Origin: Streptomyces sp. NBC_00250 | GTDB taxonomy: Bacteria > Actinomycetota > Actinomycetes > Streptomycetales > Streptomycetaceae | Direction of reading: 5' to 3' | Assembly: GCF_036192275.1 (NCBI RefSeq) | Contig: NZ_CP108088.1 | Location: 4,217,501-4,281,500, forward strand | DNA length: 64,000 nt | In this document: piece by piece, positions 33,251-41,782 of the stretch | How positions within the stretch are numbered: position 1 is the stretch's first letter | How the letters are laid out: each line of letters begins with the position of its first letter | Notes under the pieces: model-generated | What the model saw: the letters and a program-made list of their open reading frames with translations, nothing else | Told to the model about the DNA's origin: nothing | Databases searched by the model: none | Made by a program: the position numbers and the translations under genes

Positions 33251-34558
33251 CTACTCGGCGTTCTCCGCCGCCGTCGCCGCGCGGCCGATCGCGCCGAGGA
33301 CCTCGGCGGGGCGGCCGGCCGGGGTGACGGCCTTGCCGATGTTCTGCTTGACGTTCTCGCTGACCTTGGCCCAGGACGTCTTGCCGACCGGCGGGAGCTG
33401 GCTGTCCGGGAGGGTCTTGAGGAAGACGCGCAGGTTGGCGTGCTCGGGCTCGGTCTCCATGCGGGTGGAGGCGGTGACGGTGACCGGCAGGAGGTCGTTG
33501 TCGCCGGCGAACTTCAGGACGTTCTCGTCGGAGAAGACGAAGTTGAGGAAGTCGCCGATCTCCTTGCGGTGACCGTTCTGCTTGAAGCCCATGATCCAGT
33601 CGGCGACGCCCATCGCGGCCTTGGCCTGGCCGTCGGCGCCGGGGAGCGGGACCTGGCCGACCTCGACGCCCTTCTTGGCGGCTTCCTTCAGCAGCGAGGG
33701 GTGGCCGTTGAGCATGCCGACCTCGCCGTTCGCGAAGGAGGCGAACGCGGCCTTGCGGTTGAGCTTGCCGGGGGCGACGGGTCCGGTGAGGCCCTTGCCG
33801 ACGAGGTTGGTCTTGAGCCATTCGAAGGTCTTGACGTTGGCGTCGGAGTCGACCGAGTAGTGGTCGGTGCCGTCGGTCCAGCCGCCGCCGCCGCTGAGCA
33901 GCCACATCAGGGCCTCGGCCTGGGCCTCCTCGGGTCCGAGGGGCAGCGCGAAGGGGGTGCGGACACCGTTGTCCTTCAGCTTCCCGGCGGCCGCGGCGAG
34001 CTCGTCCCAGGTCGTGGGGGGCTCGACGCCGGCGTCCTCGAAGAGGGCCTTGTTGTAGAACAGCGGCCGGGTGGAGGCGACGAAGGGCAGGCCGTACTGG
34101 GTCCGCTTGTGCTCACCGGCCGCGACGAGCGGCGGGAGGAAGTTGGACTGGACGGGTATGGAGAGCATCTCGTCGGCGGCATAGAGGTCGCCGGCGGCCG
34201 CGTAGTCGGCGTAGGCGCCGATCTGCGCGATGTCGGGGGCCTCGTCGGCCTTGACCATCTCGGCGACCTTGCGGTCGACGTCGTCCCAGGACTCGACCTG
34301 CACCTCGACCTTGACGCCGGGGTGCTCGGCCTCGAACGCGGCGACGAGGTCGGTCCAGTACTTCTTGGTGCTGTCGCCACCGTTGAGGTCGTAGTCGGCG
34401 GCGACCAGTCTGAGGGTCACGTCACCGGAGTCGCCTCCGAGGGAGCCACAGCCGGCGACCGTGGCGGTCAGTCCGAGTGCGGCGACGGCCGCGGTCAGTC
34501 CAAGGAATCGTCGCCGCTCCACGGCTTCATCCACCTTTTGCTCGTCGTTGAGCTGCAT
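33251..34558 (-). CDS. Sugar-binding lipoprotein of an ABC importer (family 1)
   Basis: 435 residues. The N-terminus has RRRFLGL, a hydrophobic stretch and lipobox TVAGC with Cys37 as the lipidated residue; the RR pair suggests Tat export. The mature protein is a family-1 extracellular solute-binding protein (VEVQVESWDDVDRKV, APDIAQIGAYADYA, STRPLFYNKALFEDAGVEPP, FANGEVGMLNG). No permease or ATPase gene is adjacent. A candidate DasR site lies 54 bases upstream and nagK is divergent, so an amino sugar or chito-oligosaccharide is the likely ligand. Confidence 0.88.
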   Translation of the reverse strand: MQLNDEQKVDEAVERRRFLGLTAAVAALGLTATVAGCGSLGGDSGDVTLRLVAADYDLNGGDSTKKYWTDLVAAFEAEHPGVKVEVQVESWDDVDRKVAEMVKADEAPDIAQIGAYADYAAAGDLYAADEMLSIPVQSNFLPPLVAAGEHKRTQYGLPFVASTRPLFYNKALFEDAGVEPPTTWDELAAAAGKLKDNGVRTPFALPLGPEEAQAEALMWLLSGGGGWTDGTDHYSVDSDANVKTFEWLKTNLVGKGLTGPVAPGKLNRKAAFASFANGEVGMLNGHPSLLKEAAKKGVEVGQVPLPGADGQAKAAMGVADWIMGFKQNGHRKEIGDFLNFVFSDENVLKFAGDNDLLPVTVTASTRMETEPEHANLRVFLKTLPDSQLPPVGKTSWAKVSENVKQNIGKAVTPAGRPAEVLGAIGRAATAAENAE

Positions 34559-34611
34559 CGAGCCGCACGTTTGCTCTGCGCAGGGCCGTAAGTCTCTCCC
34601 GCGCGCGGGTA

Positions 34612-34627
34612 TGAGGTCTACACCACT
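34612..34627. promoter_or_regulatory. Candidate DasR (dre) site for the lipoprotein gene
   Basis: Read on the minus strand, AGTGGTGTAGACCTCA matches the dre consensus ACTGGTCTAGACCACT over nearly all core positions (GGT.TAGACC). It lies 54 bases upstream of the lipoprotein ATG. Confidence 0.65.
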
Positions 34628-34742
34628 CGGGTATCACTTCCGCAACGCCAGGGGGATGAAAAGCCCATGCCGGACCCGGGGTGGACCCATGGTGGACCCA
34701 TGGTGACTCCCGAATTTGTATCCGTACGCAACAATCCTCAGC

Positions 34743-34758
34743 AGTGGACTAGACCTTT
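34743..34758. promoter_or_regulatory. Candidate DasR (dre) site for nagKA
   Basis: AGTGGACTAGACCTTT matches the dre consensus closely (AGTGG.CTAGACC). It is 28 bases upstream of the nagK GTG. Known nagKA operons of Streptomyces are DasR targets, induced when glucosamine-6-phosphate releases DasR. Confidence 0.75.
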
Positions 34759-34786
34759 TGGGTCTCCGCGCGCCAAACTGTCACCC

Positions 34787-35737
34787 GTGAGACACGTCAT
34801 CGCCCTGGATGTGGGCGGCACCGGTATGAAGGCCGCCCTCGTCGGGGCGGACGGCACCCTGCTCCACGAGGCCCGCCGCGCCACCGGGCGCGAGCGCGGC
34901 CCCGAGGCCGTCGTGGAGACCATCCTCGGCTTCGCCGAAGATCTCCGGGCCCTCGGCCAGGAGCGGTACGGCGAGCCCGCCGCGGCCGCCGGCGTCGCCG
35001 TCCCCGGCATCGTCGACGCGGAGAACGGCATCGCCGTCTACGCGGCCAACCTCGGCTGGCGCGACGTTCCCATGCGCGAACTCCTCAGCGAAAGACTCGA
35101 CGGCGTCCCCGTCGCCCTCGGCCACGACGTCCGCACCGGCGGCCTCGCCGAAGGCCGTATCGGCGCGGGCAACGGCGCCGACCGCTTCCTCTTCGTACCG
35201 CTCGGCACCGGCATCGCCGGAGCCATCGGCATCGGCGACCGCATCGAGGCCGGCGCCCACGGCTACGCCGGCGAGATCGGCCACATCGTCGTCCGCCCCG
35301 GCGGCACCGCCTGCGGCTGCGGCCAGCGCGGCTGCCTGGAGCGGTACGCCTCCGCCTCCGCCGTCTCCCAGGCCTGGGCCGAGGCGAGCGGCGACCCGGA
35401 CGCCGACGCCGCCGACTGCGCCAAGGCCGTCGAATCCGGCGACGCCACGGCCGTCCAGGTCTGGCAGGACGCCGTCGACGCCCTCGCCGACGGCCTGGTC
35501 ACCGCGCTCACCCTGCTGGACCCCCGCACGCTCATCATCGGTGGCGGGCTGGCCGAGGCGGGGGAAACCTTGTTCACACCACTTCGGGCCGCGGTGGAGG
35601 AGCGAGTCACGTTCCAGAAGCTGCCCGCCATCGTCCCGGCGGCCCTCGGGGACACCGCCGGATGCCTGGGCGCGGGCCTCCTCGCCTGGGACCTGCTCGC
35701 CGAACAGCACCCCACCGACTCGGAGGTTTCCGCCTGA
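34787..35737 (+). CDS. nagK: ROK-family N-acetylglucosamine kinase
   Basis: 316 residues from GTG 34787. ROK kinase: ATP site IALDVGGTGMKAALVG, sugar site LGHDVRTGGLAEGRIG, and the ROK zinc motif GGTACGCGQRGCLERYAS. It phosphorylates N-acetylglucosamine (or a related hexose) at C6. Its TGA overlaps the ATG of nagA, so the two enzymes are translationally coupled and act in sequence. A dre site upstream supports the GlcNAc assignment over glucose. Confidence 0.88.
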   Translation: MRHVIALDVGGTGMKAALVGADGTLLHEARRATGRERGPEAVVETILGFAEDLRALGQERYGEPAAAAGVAVPGIVDAENGIAVYAANLGWRDVPMRELLSERLDGVPVALGHDVRTGGLAEGRIGAGNGADRFLFVPLGTGIAGAIGIGDRIEAGAHGYAGEIGHIVVRPGGTACGCGQRGCLERYASASAVSQAWAEASGDPDADAADCAKAVESGDATAVQVWQDAVDALADGLVTALTLLDPRTLIIGGGLAEAGETLFTPLRAAVEERVTFQKLPAIVPAALGDTAGCLGAGLLAWDLLAEQHPTDSEVSA

Positions 35738-36879
35738 TGGCCGATCACAAGGTTCTCGCCGGCGCACACGTCGTGCTGCCCACCGGAATCGTCGAGAACG
35801 GACGCGTGATCGTCGAAGGCGGCCGCATCACCGGCAGCGCGCCCGAGGGCGCCCCCACCGTCGACCTGACCGGCCACTGGCTCGTCCCCGGCTTCGTCGA
35901 CATGCACAACCACGGCGGCGGCGGCGCGTCCTTCACCTCCGGCACCGTCGACGAGGTCCTCAAGGGCGTCCACACCCACCGGCTGCACGGCACCACCACC
36001 GTCGTCGCCTCCTTCGTCACCGGCGAGATGGACTTCCTCACCCAGCGGGCCGGACTGCTCTCCGAGCTCGCCGAGCAGGGCGAGATCGCCGGCCTCCACT
36101 TCGAGGGCCCGTTCATCTCCCCCTGCCGCAAGGGCGCCCACGACGAGACGCTGCTCCGCGACCCCGACCCGGCCGACGTCCGCAAGCTGATCGACGCCGC
36201 CCGCGGCCAGGCCAAGATGGTCACCCTCGCCACCGAGCTGCCCGGCGGCCTCGACTCCGTACGCCTGCTCGCCGAGCACGGCATCATCGCCGCCATCGGC
36301 CACACCGACGCCAGCTACGAGCAGACCGTCGAGGCCATCGACGCGGGCGCCACGGTCGCCACCCACCTCTACAACGCGATGCCCGCCCTCGGCCACCGCG
36401 CGCCCGGCCCGATCGCCGCCCTCCTGGAGGACGAGCGGATCACCGTCGAGCTCATCAACGACGGCACCCACCTCCACCCCGCCGCCCTGGAGCTCGCCTT
36501 CCACCACGCGGGCGCCGACCGCGTCGCCCTCATCACCGACGCCATGGACGCCGCCGGCTTCGGCGACGGCCGCTACATGCTCGGCCCCCTGGAGGTCGAG
36601 GTGAAGGACAGCGTCGCCCGCCTCGTCGAGGGCGGCTCCATCGCGGGCTCCACCCTCACCCTGGACCGGGCGTTCAAGCGCGCCGCCACCATCGACGGCC
36701 TCCCCGTCGAGTCGGTCGTCCAGGCCATCTCCGCCAACCCCGCCCGCCTGCTCGGCGTGTACGACCGCGTCGGCTCCCTCGAACCCGGCAAGGACGCCGA
36801 CATCGCCGTCCTCGACGCCGAGTTCGACCTCAAGGGCGTCATGCGCAAGGGCGAGTGGATCGTCGACCCGACGGCCTGA
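35737..36879 (+). CDS. nagA: N-acetylglucosamine-6-phosphate deacetylase
   Basis: 380 residues, amidohydrolase fold. Motifs: GFVDMHNHGGGG near the N-terminus, the metal-binding Glu in HFEGPFISPCRKGAHD, IGHTDASYEQT, THLYNAMPALGHRAPG and the catalytic Asp in LITDAMDAAG. It converts GlcNAc-6-phosphate to glucosamine-6-phosphate and acetate; glucosamine-6-phosphate is the effector that releases DasR, so the enzyme also sets the regulatory signal. It also receives GlcNAc-6-phosphate made by MurQ. Confidence 0.96.
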   Translation: MADHKVLAGAHVVLPTGIVENGRVIVEGGRITGSAPEGAPTVDLTGHWLVPGFVDMHNHGGGGASFTSGTVDEVLKGVHTHRLHGTTTVVASFVTGEMDFLTQRAGLLSELAEQGEIAGLHFEGPFISPCRKGAHDETLLRDPDPADVRKLIDAARGQAKMVTLATELPGGLDSVRLLAEHGIIAAIGHTDASYEQTVEAIDAGATVATHLYNAMPALGHRAPGPIAALLEDERITVELINDGTHLHPAALELAFHHAGADRVALITDAMDAAGFGDGRYMLGPLEVEVKDSVARLVEGGSIAGSTLTLDRAFKRAATIDGLPVESVVQAISANPARLLGVYDRVGSLEPGKDADIAVLDAEFDLKGVMRKGEWIVDPTA

Positions 36880-37015
36880 GCACGCTCCTGATCCGGAGTC
36901 ATACGGAAGCGCGGTGGGCCGGGGGTCTGGGCCTGCCGCCTTTCGTTTGGCATGATCAGTCCCCGTCGGAGCGCGCGTTCCACAGGACTTCACAGGGAGT
37001 ACGGAGGGTGGACAG

Positions 37016-37936
37016 GTGATTCTCACGGTCACCCTCAACACGGCGGTGGACCTGACCTACCGGGTCCCCGCCCTCGTCCCGCACGCCTCGCACCGGGTCA
37101 CCCAGGTCATCGAACGCCCCGGCGGCAAGGGGCTCAACGTCGCCCGGGTCCTCGCCGCACTCGGCCACGAGACCGTCGCGACCGGCTTCGCGGGCGGCGC
37201 CACGGGTGCCGTGCTCCGCGAGCAGCTCGCCGCGACCCCGGTCCGCGACGAGCTCGTCGACACCGCGGGCCCCACCCGCCGTACCGTCGCGATCGTCGAC
37301 AACGCCACCGGCGACACCACGCAGCTCAACGAACCGGGCCCCACCGTCACCGCCGCCGAGTGGACCGTCTTCCGCACCCGCTTCACCGCGCTCCTGGACG
37401 GCGCCGCGGCGGTCGCCCTCTGCGGCAGCCTCCCGCCGGGCATCCACGTCGGCGCGTACGCGGAACTCGTCCGCCTCGCCCGTACGGCCGGAGTGCCCGT
37501 CCTCCTCGACACCAGCGGCGAACCACTGCGACGCGGCATCGCCGCCCGCCCGGACCTCGTCAAGCCCAACGCCGACGAACTCGCCCAGCTCACCGGCTCC
37601 CGCGACCCGCTGCGCGCGACCCGCGAGGCACGGGGCCGGGGCGCCCGCACGGTGATCTCCTCGCTCGGCCCCGAAGGGCTCCTCGCCGCGACCCCGGAGG
37701 GCCTGTGGCGCGCGGCCCCGCCGGCGGCCGTGAAGGGCAACCCGACGGGCGCGGGCGACTCGGCCGTCGCGGGCCTGCTGTCGGGCCTCGTCGAGAACGC
37801 CCCCTGGCCCGACCGCCTGTCCCGCGCGGTCGCCCTCTCGGCGGCGACGGTGCTCTCCCCGGTGGCCGGCGAGTTCGACCCGACGGCCTACGCGGAACTG
37901 CTGGCGCAGGTCCGCGTCACGGCAGACGTCGCCTGA
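37016..37936 (+). CDS. PfkB-family 1-phosphofructokinase-like hexose kinase
   Basis: 306 residues; GTG behind ACGGAGGGTGGACAG. It starts MILTVTLNTAVDLTYRV and has GGKGLNVARVLAALG, KPNADELAQLTGS and KGNPTGAGDSAVAG with the catalytic Asp, the 1-phosphofructokinase / tagatose-6-phosphate kinase branch of PfkB. It phosphorylates a sugar phosphate; which one is not clear. It lies 136 bases after nagA, possibly in the same transcript, but a separate promoter is equally possible. Confidence 0.85.
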   Translation: MILTVTLNTAVDLTYRVPALVPHASHRVTQVIERPGGKGLNVARVLAALGHETVATGFAGGATGAVLREQLAATPVRDELVDTAGPTRRTVAIVDNATGDTTQLNEPGPTVTAAEWTVFRTRFTALLDGAAAVALCGSLPPGIHVGAYAELVRLARTAGVPVLLDTSGEPLRRGIAARPDLVKPNADELAQLTGSRDPLRATREARGRGARTVISSLGPEGLLAATPEGLWRAAPPAAVKGNPTGAGDSAVAGLLSGLVENAPWPDRLSRAVALSAATVLSPVAGEFDPTAYAELLAQVRVTADVA

Positions 37937-38067
37937 GGGCCCTGCCATTCGAGCCAGACACCGGCCTCTTCCTGCCGACTTGACTACCTAGCGCAGCAGA
38001 CGTGGCATCCGTTCGAACGTGCGAGCGAAAATCAAGAACAATCGTTCGCACCGCATCAGGAATGCGC

Positions 38068-38487
38068 ATGTCAAAGAAGGTCATGGCCGCTGCGGGAGTC
38101 CTCGTTTCGGCACTCGCACTATCTCTGTCGACGGCCGGGTCGGCTAACGCCGCCGACGGCTTCACCGTCGTCCGCGGCTGCGGCACGACCGGCGCATACG
38201 GGGACATGTCCGCGACCAACTGGCACGGACCCGACGCCACGATTCCCATCAAGTTCACTCTGACCGACACGGTCGGCGACGGAAACAGCGTCCGGATCCG
38301 CCTGGTCTCGAAGGACGTCTGGGGCAAGATCCACTACTGGCCGTGGCGCACCAACTCCCAGGGCCGGGGCAAGACCAGCACCTGGAACACCACGGCCTCG
38401 CACCAGAACGGCCTCTTCGACATCGGGATCCAGGTCGCCCGCGTCAATAGTGACGGCACCACGAAGAACCACTGCACCGACTGGTAG
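38068..38487 (+). CDS. Small secreted protein (139 aa)
   Basis: Starts at ATG 38068 with AGGA seven bases upstream; two further Met codons lie just upstream. The signal peptide is KKVMAAAGVLVSALALSLSTAGSANA. The mature part is about 110 residues, beta-rich, with two Cys (VVRGCGTT and KNHCTDW) probably joined by a disulfide and many Trp/Thr/Asn. No family is recognised. A small exported, disulfide-bonded protein of unknown role. Confidence 0.65.
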   Translation: MSKKVMAAAGVLVSALALSLSTAGSANAADGFTVVRGCGTTGAYGDMSATNWHGPDATIPIKFTLTDTVGDGNSVRIRLVSKDVWGKIHYWPWRTNSQGRGKTSTWNTTASHQNGLFDIGIQVARVNSDGTTKNHCTDW

Positions 38488-38531
38488 GCGTCCGAGCCCC
38501 GTCACCGCATGACCCAGGGCTACGCCCGAGA

Positions 38532-38560
38532 GGCCGCCGGACCGTTTCCGGCCGGCGGCC
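38532..38560. terminator. Bidirectional terminator candidate
   Basis: GGCCGCCGG and CCGGCGGCC form a 9-bp stem with an 11-base loop between the convergent small secreted protein and the CBM-like protein. Confidence 0.55.
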
Positions 38561-38575
38561 GCGGCGGCCCGGCGG

Positions 38576-39550
38576 TCACCGACCGGTCTTACCCGCCTCC
38601 AGGTAGACCTGGTCCAGGATCGCGTCGCAGGAGTTTCCGGTCTCGCAGGAGATCTTCAGGGCGTTGTTGCCCTTGTCGAGGTCCACGTAGGCGTACGTGT
38701 ACGTCCAGCCCTTCTCCCAGTCGCCCTCGGCGGCCTTGGCGAAGTTGGACATGTTCACCTCGCGCGGCGGCGTGCCGTTGACCGTAAGCGAGGTCTTGGC
38801 GTCCTTGCCGGGCACGCTGTAGATGATGCGCAGGGTGTACTCGCCGGACTTCGGCACTTCGACGGACCAGCTCGCCGAGCCACCCTCGCCGTTGAAGGCC
38901 ACGTAGGACCCGCCCGGACCCTTCGCGCCCTTCACGGTCGTAGCGAGGGCCGCCGGGCCACCCAGCTTCAGCGTCGCCGCGTCCTGCTTCGGGAGTTCGG
39001 CCGGGGTCTCGTCCGCGGTCGGCTCGCTGCTGGTTTCCTCGGACGGCTTCACCGGCGCGGTCGTGGCGGTGCCGCCGGTGCCGGCCTGCTTGTCCTTGTC
39101 GTCGTCGTTGCCCGAGTTGGTGATCACGGCGGCCGCGATGCCGACCACGACGACCGCGACGACCGCGACGGCGCCGATGAGGATGCCCCGGGTGTTGGGG
39201 CCTCGACCGGAGCCGCCACCGTGGTGCTGCTGCGGCGGGACCTGCCGGGTCGGCGGACCGCCGTACGTCTCGGGGGCGGCGTACTGCGCCTGCGGCTGGC
39301 CGTACGGGGCCTGCTGCTGCGGCGGTACGTAGGGCTGCGCGTGCTGCTGACCGCCGTACTGGCGCTCGCCGACCGTTCTGACCTGGTTGTACGAGGTCCG
39401 GGGCACGCCGGGCTGAGCCGCGGCGGGGCCGGGGTAGCCGTAGCCGCCCCCACCCGGGGGCTGGGCGCCCGCGGCCTGACCGTCCTCGTACAGGTAGCCG
39501 AACGGGTCGTCGTTCTCGGGCTTGTTCGCGCCGTCGTTACCGGCAGCCAT
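38576..39550 (-). CDS. Membrane-anchored protein with CBM35-like C-terminal domain
   Basis: 324 residues. Residues 1-120 are cytoplasmic and low-complexity, rich in Gln, Pro, Gly and Tyr (QQHAQPYVPPQQQAPYGQ). A single membrane segment (ILIGAVAVVAVVVVGIAAAVI, about 123-143) follows, then an acidic Thr/Glu linker and a beta-sandwich at about 185-324 (SASWSVEVPKSGEYTLRIIY, DLDKGNNALKISCE, CDAILDQVYLE) that resembles CBM6/35 carbohydrate-binding modules. Probably an outside-facing glycan-binding protein anchored by its N-terminus. Confidence 0.75.
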   Translation of the reverse strand: MAAGNDGANKPENDDPFGYLYEDGQAAGAQPPGGGGYGYPGPAAAQPGVPRTSYNQVRTVGERQYGGQQHAQPYVPPQQQAPYGQPQAQYAAPETYGGPPTRQVPPQQHHGGGSGRGPNTRGILIGAVAVVAVVVVGIAAAVITNSGNDDDKDKQAGTGGTATTAPVKPSEETSSEPTADETPAELPKQDAATLKLGGPAALATTVKGAKGPGGSYVAFNGEGGSASWSVEVPKSGEYTLRIIYSVPGKDAKTSLTVNGTPPREVNMSNFAKAAEGDWEKGWTYTYAYVDLDKGNNALKISCETGNSCDAILDQVYLEAGKTGR

Positions 39551-39645
39551 CCGGGTTCCTCTCCATGCTCGCCAGCCGTCGCCGACCGGCCGAGCCTACC
39601 TCGAACGGACCAGCCCCCGAAGCGGTCCCGGGCGTGTCAGGAGCC

Positions 39646-41373
39646 TCAGCCGGCGCGCCGGTGCACCTTGGCGCGGGAGCGTTTCTCCACGTACATCCGC
39701 TGGTCGGCGGAGTTCAGGACCTCTTCCACGGTCATCCCGCATTCGGCCCAGCCGATGCCGAAACTCGCACCCACCCGGACCGCCCGACCGTCCACCCTGA
39801 TCGGCGGAATGATCGCGTTCCGCAGGCGTACGGCCAGGTCGGCCGCGTCGGCCGCGCCGAGGCCGTCGGCGAGGACGACGAACTCGTCACCGCCGAGCCG
39901 GGCGACCGTGTCCCCGTCGCGGACCCCGGTGGTCAGACGGCGGGCGACCTCGATGAGAACCGCGTCACCCGTGTGGTGCCCGAAGCGGTCGTTGATCGAC
40001 TTGAAGCCGTCGAGGTCACAGAAGAGGACGGCGAGACCCTTGGTGCCGTCGTCGATGTCACCGCCCGTGGGGGCGACGATGTGGACGTGGTGGTCGTACG
40101 GGCCGACACCCGCCGGCTCGAAACCGAAGCCGTGCTCGTGTTCGTGCTCGTACGGCGACTCGTAACCGGAGTGACCGGCGTGCCCGGCGTGGCCCGACTG
40201 GCCGGTGTGACCCGCGTGGTAGCCGGAGTCGTAACCGCCGTCACGCCCCGACTCGTAGCCCCCGCCGTACCCCGCGGCCTGCTCCGCCGCCGGGCGCTCG
40301 CACAGCCGGGCGGAGAGCCGGGAGCGCAGCTCGGCACTGTTGGGGAGGCCGGTGAGCGCGTCGTGCGAGGCACGGTGGGCGAGCTGCAGCTCGTGCCGCT
40401 TGCGCTCCTCGATGTCCTCGACGTGGGTGAGGAGGAAGCGAGGACCGTCGGCCGCGTCGGCGACGACGGAGTTACGGAGGGACACCCACACGTACGTGCC
40501 GTCGCGCCGCCCGAGCCGCAGCTCGGCCCGGCCGCCCTCGGCGGAGGTCCGCAGAAGGGTCCCGATGTCCTCGGGGTGGACCAGGTCGGCGAAGGAGTAG
40601 CGCCGCATGGCGGCGGCCGGACGGCCCAGGAGACGGCACAGGGCGTCGTTGGTGCGCAGGAGGCGGCCGTGCTGGTCGCCGCCCATCTCGGCGATGGCCA
40701 TGCCGGAGGGCGCGTACTCGAAGGCCTGCCGGAAGGACTCCTCGCTGGCGCGCAGCGCCTGCTGCTCCCGCTCCAGCCGGACGAGGGCCCGCTGCATGTT
40801 GGAACGGAGCCGGGCGTTGCTGATGGCGATCGCCGACTGGGAGGCGTACATCTGGAGCGCCTCCTGGCCCCAGGGGCCCGGGTGCCGGCCGTTGCGCGGG
40901 CGGTCGACGGATATGACGCCGAGCAGCTCACGGCCGGAGCCGGACGCGTACATCGGGGCGTAGAGGCGGTCGTGCGGGTGCCACTCGTCCTCGAAACGGG
41001 GCGCGGGGCCGTCCGTGTGCCACTGGGGGACGTCGTCCTCCATCAGCACCCAGCCCTCGGTGTGCGGGATGAACCGCAGGTCGCCCCAGGCGGTCGCCAT
41101 GGACAGGCGCCGCTCCCAGGAGGCGCGGGAGCCGACCCGGCCGGTGATCAGGGCCTCGGCGGCGGAGCTTCCGGCGAAGGCGGCGACGACGAGGTCACCG
41201 TCGGGGCGTACGAGGTTGACACAGGCCAGCTCGTAGTTGAGACCGGCGACCACACCGTCGGCGACGGTCTGCAGGGTGTCCGCCAGGCTGCGCGCAGTGT
41301 TGAGGTCCGCCACGACCTGATGCAGCTGCCGCAGGGTCGAGAGACGGACGTACGGCTCCGACTCGGTCTCCAT
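39646..41373 (-). CDS. cdgB: GAF-PAS-GGDEF diguanylate cyclase, CdgB-like
   Basis: 575 residues; ATG behind GGGGAGAGCGAGCG. A GAF domain covers about 15-185, PAS/PAC about 205-330 (FRQAFEYAPSGMAIAEM..RRDGTYVWVSLRN), and the GGDEF domain about 335-575. The active site is RLGGDEFV (GGDEF at 494-498), and CDLDGFKSIND provides metal and base contacts, so it should make c-di-GMP. An unusual insertion of about 80 Gly/His/Tyr residues (366-446, eleven His) splits the GGDEF domain. Architecture and context match S. coelicolor CdgB, a BldD target affecting development. Candidate BldD and Crp sites lie upstream. Confidence 0.92.
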   Translation of the reverse strand: METESEPYVRLSTLRQLHQVVADLNTARSLADTLQTVADGVVAGLNYELACVNLVRPDGDLVVAAFAGSSAAEALITGRVGSRASWERRLSMATAWGDLRFIPHTEGWVLMEDDVPQWHTDGPAPRFEDEWHPHDRLYAPMYASGSGRELLGVISVDRPRNGRHPGPWGQEALQMYASQSAIAISNARLRSNMQRALVRLEREQQALRASEESFRQAFEYAPSGMAIAEMGGDQHGRLLRTNDALCRLLGRPAAAMRRYSFADLVHPEDIGTLLRTSAEGGRAELRLGRRDGTYVWVSLRNSVVADAADGPRFLLTHVEDIEERKRHELQLAHRASHDALTGLPNSAELRSRLSARLCERPAAEQAAGYGGGYESGRDGGYDSGYHAGHTGQSGHAGHAGHSGYESPYEHEHEHGFGFEPAGVGPYDHHVHIVAPTGGDIDDGTKGLAVLFCDLDGFKSINDRFGHHTGDAVLIEVARRLTTGVRDGDTVARLGGDEFVVLADGLGAADAADLAVRLRNAIIPPIRVDGRAVRVGASFGIGWAECGMTVEEVLNSADQRMYVEKRSRAKVHRRAG

Positions 41374-41471
41374 CGCTCGCTCTCCCCGAGACCTCGACAG
41401 CAACTCCAGGGTTCTCATCGGCTTCGTGTTGCACTGTCCCCGCCACTGAATCACAGCGAGCTGCGCACCCG

Positions 41472-41484
41472 GTACACAGGGTCA
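41472..41484. promoter_or_regulatory. Candidate BldD box upstream of cdgB
   Basis: GTACACAGGGTCA fits the BldD consensus as I recall it (TNACNC(A/T)GNGTNA) at every fixed position but the first. It lies about 100 bases upstream of the cdgB ATG. Confidence 0.55.
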
Positions 41485-41498
41485 GCAAATACTCGCCT

Positions 41499-41516
41499 CT
41501 GTGACTCAAGTCACAG
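41499..41516. promoter_or_regulatory. Crp-like palindrome upstream of cdgB
   Basis: CTGTGACT-CA-AGTCACAG is a perfect 8-bp inverted repeat containing TGTGA-N6-TCACA, the classic Crp half-sites and spacing. It is 126 bases upstream of the cdgB ATG. Confidence 0.55.
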
Positions 41517-41590
41517 CAGGTCATGGCGGGTCGCGTAGGAATCCGGCCACCCACGGGTTCCGGCCGTCCGGGGGCTGTCGGACGAGGCGC

Positions 41591-41690
41591 AGGGGACGCC
41601 GTACGAGACCCCGCGAGGACGCCGTACGAGACGCGCCGGGGGCGCCCGCACGAGGCCCCGCGAGGACGCCGCACGAGACCCGGGGGCGCC
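41591..41690. repeat. Degenerate GC-rich tandem repeats
   Basis: GGACGCCGTACGAGAC occurs at 41594 and 41617 and, with one change, at 41664. A weaker copy lies near 41642, giving a period of about 23-24 bases. No gene is supported in this gap (41374-41782) between cdgB and the flavin reductase. Confidence 0.65.
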
Positions 41691-41782
41691 CTGCCGGACC
41701 CCGGGTCCTAGGACCGGCGGGGGGCGCGGGCTGGTCCCCCGGCCCGATGCGGCGCCCGGAGGGCCGGGGCTAGCGTGCGGGT

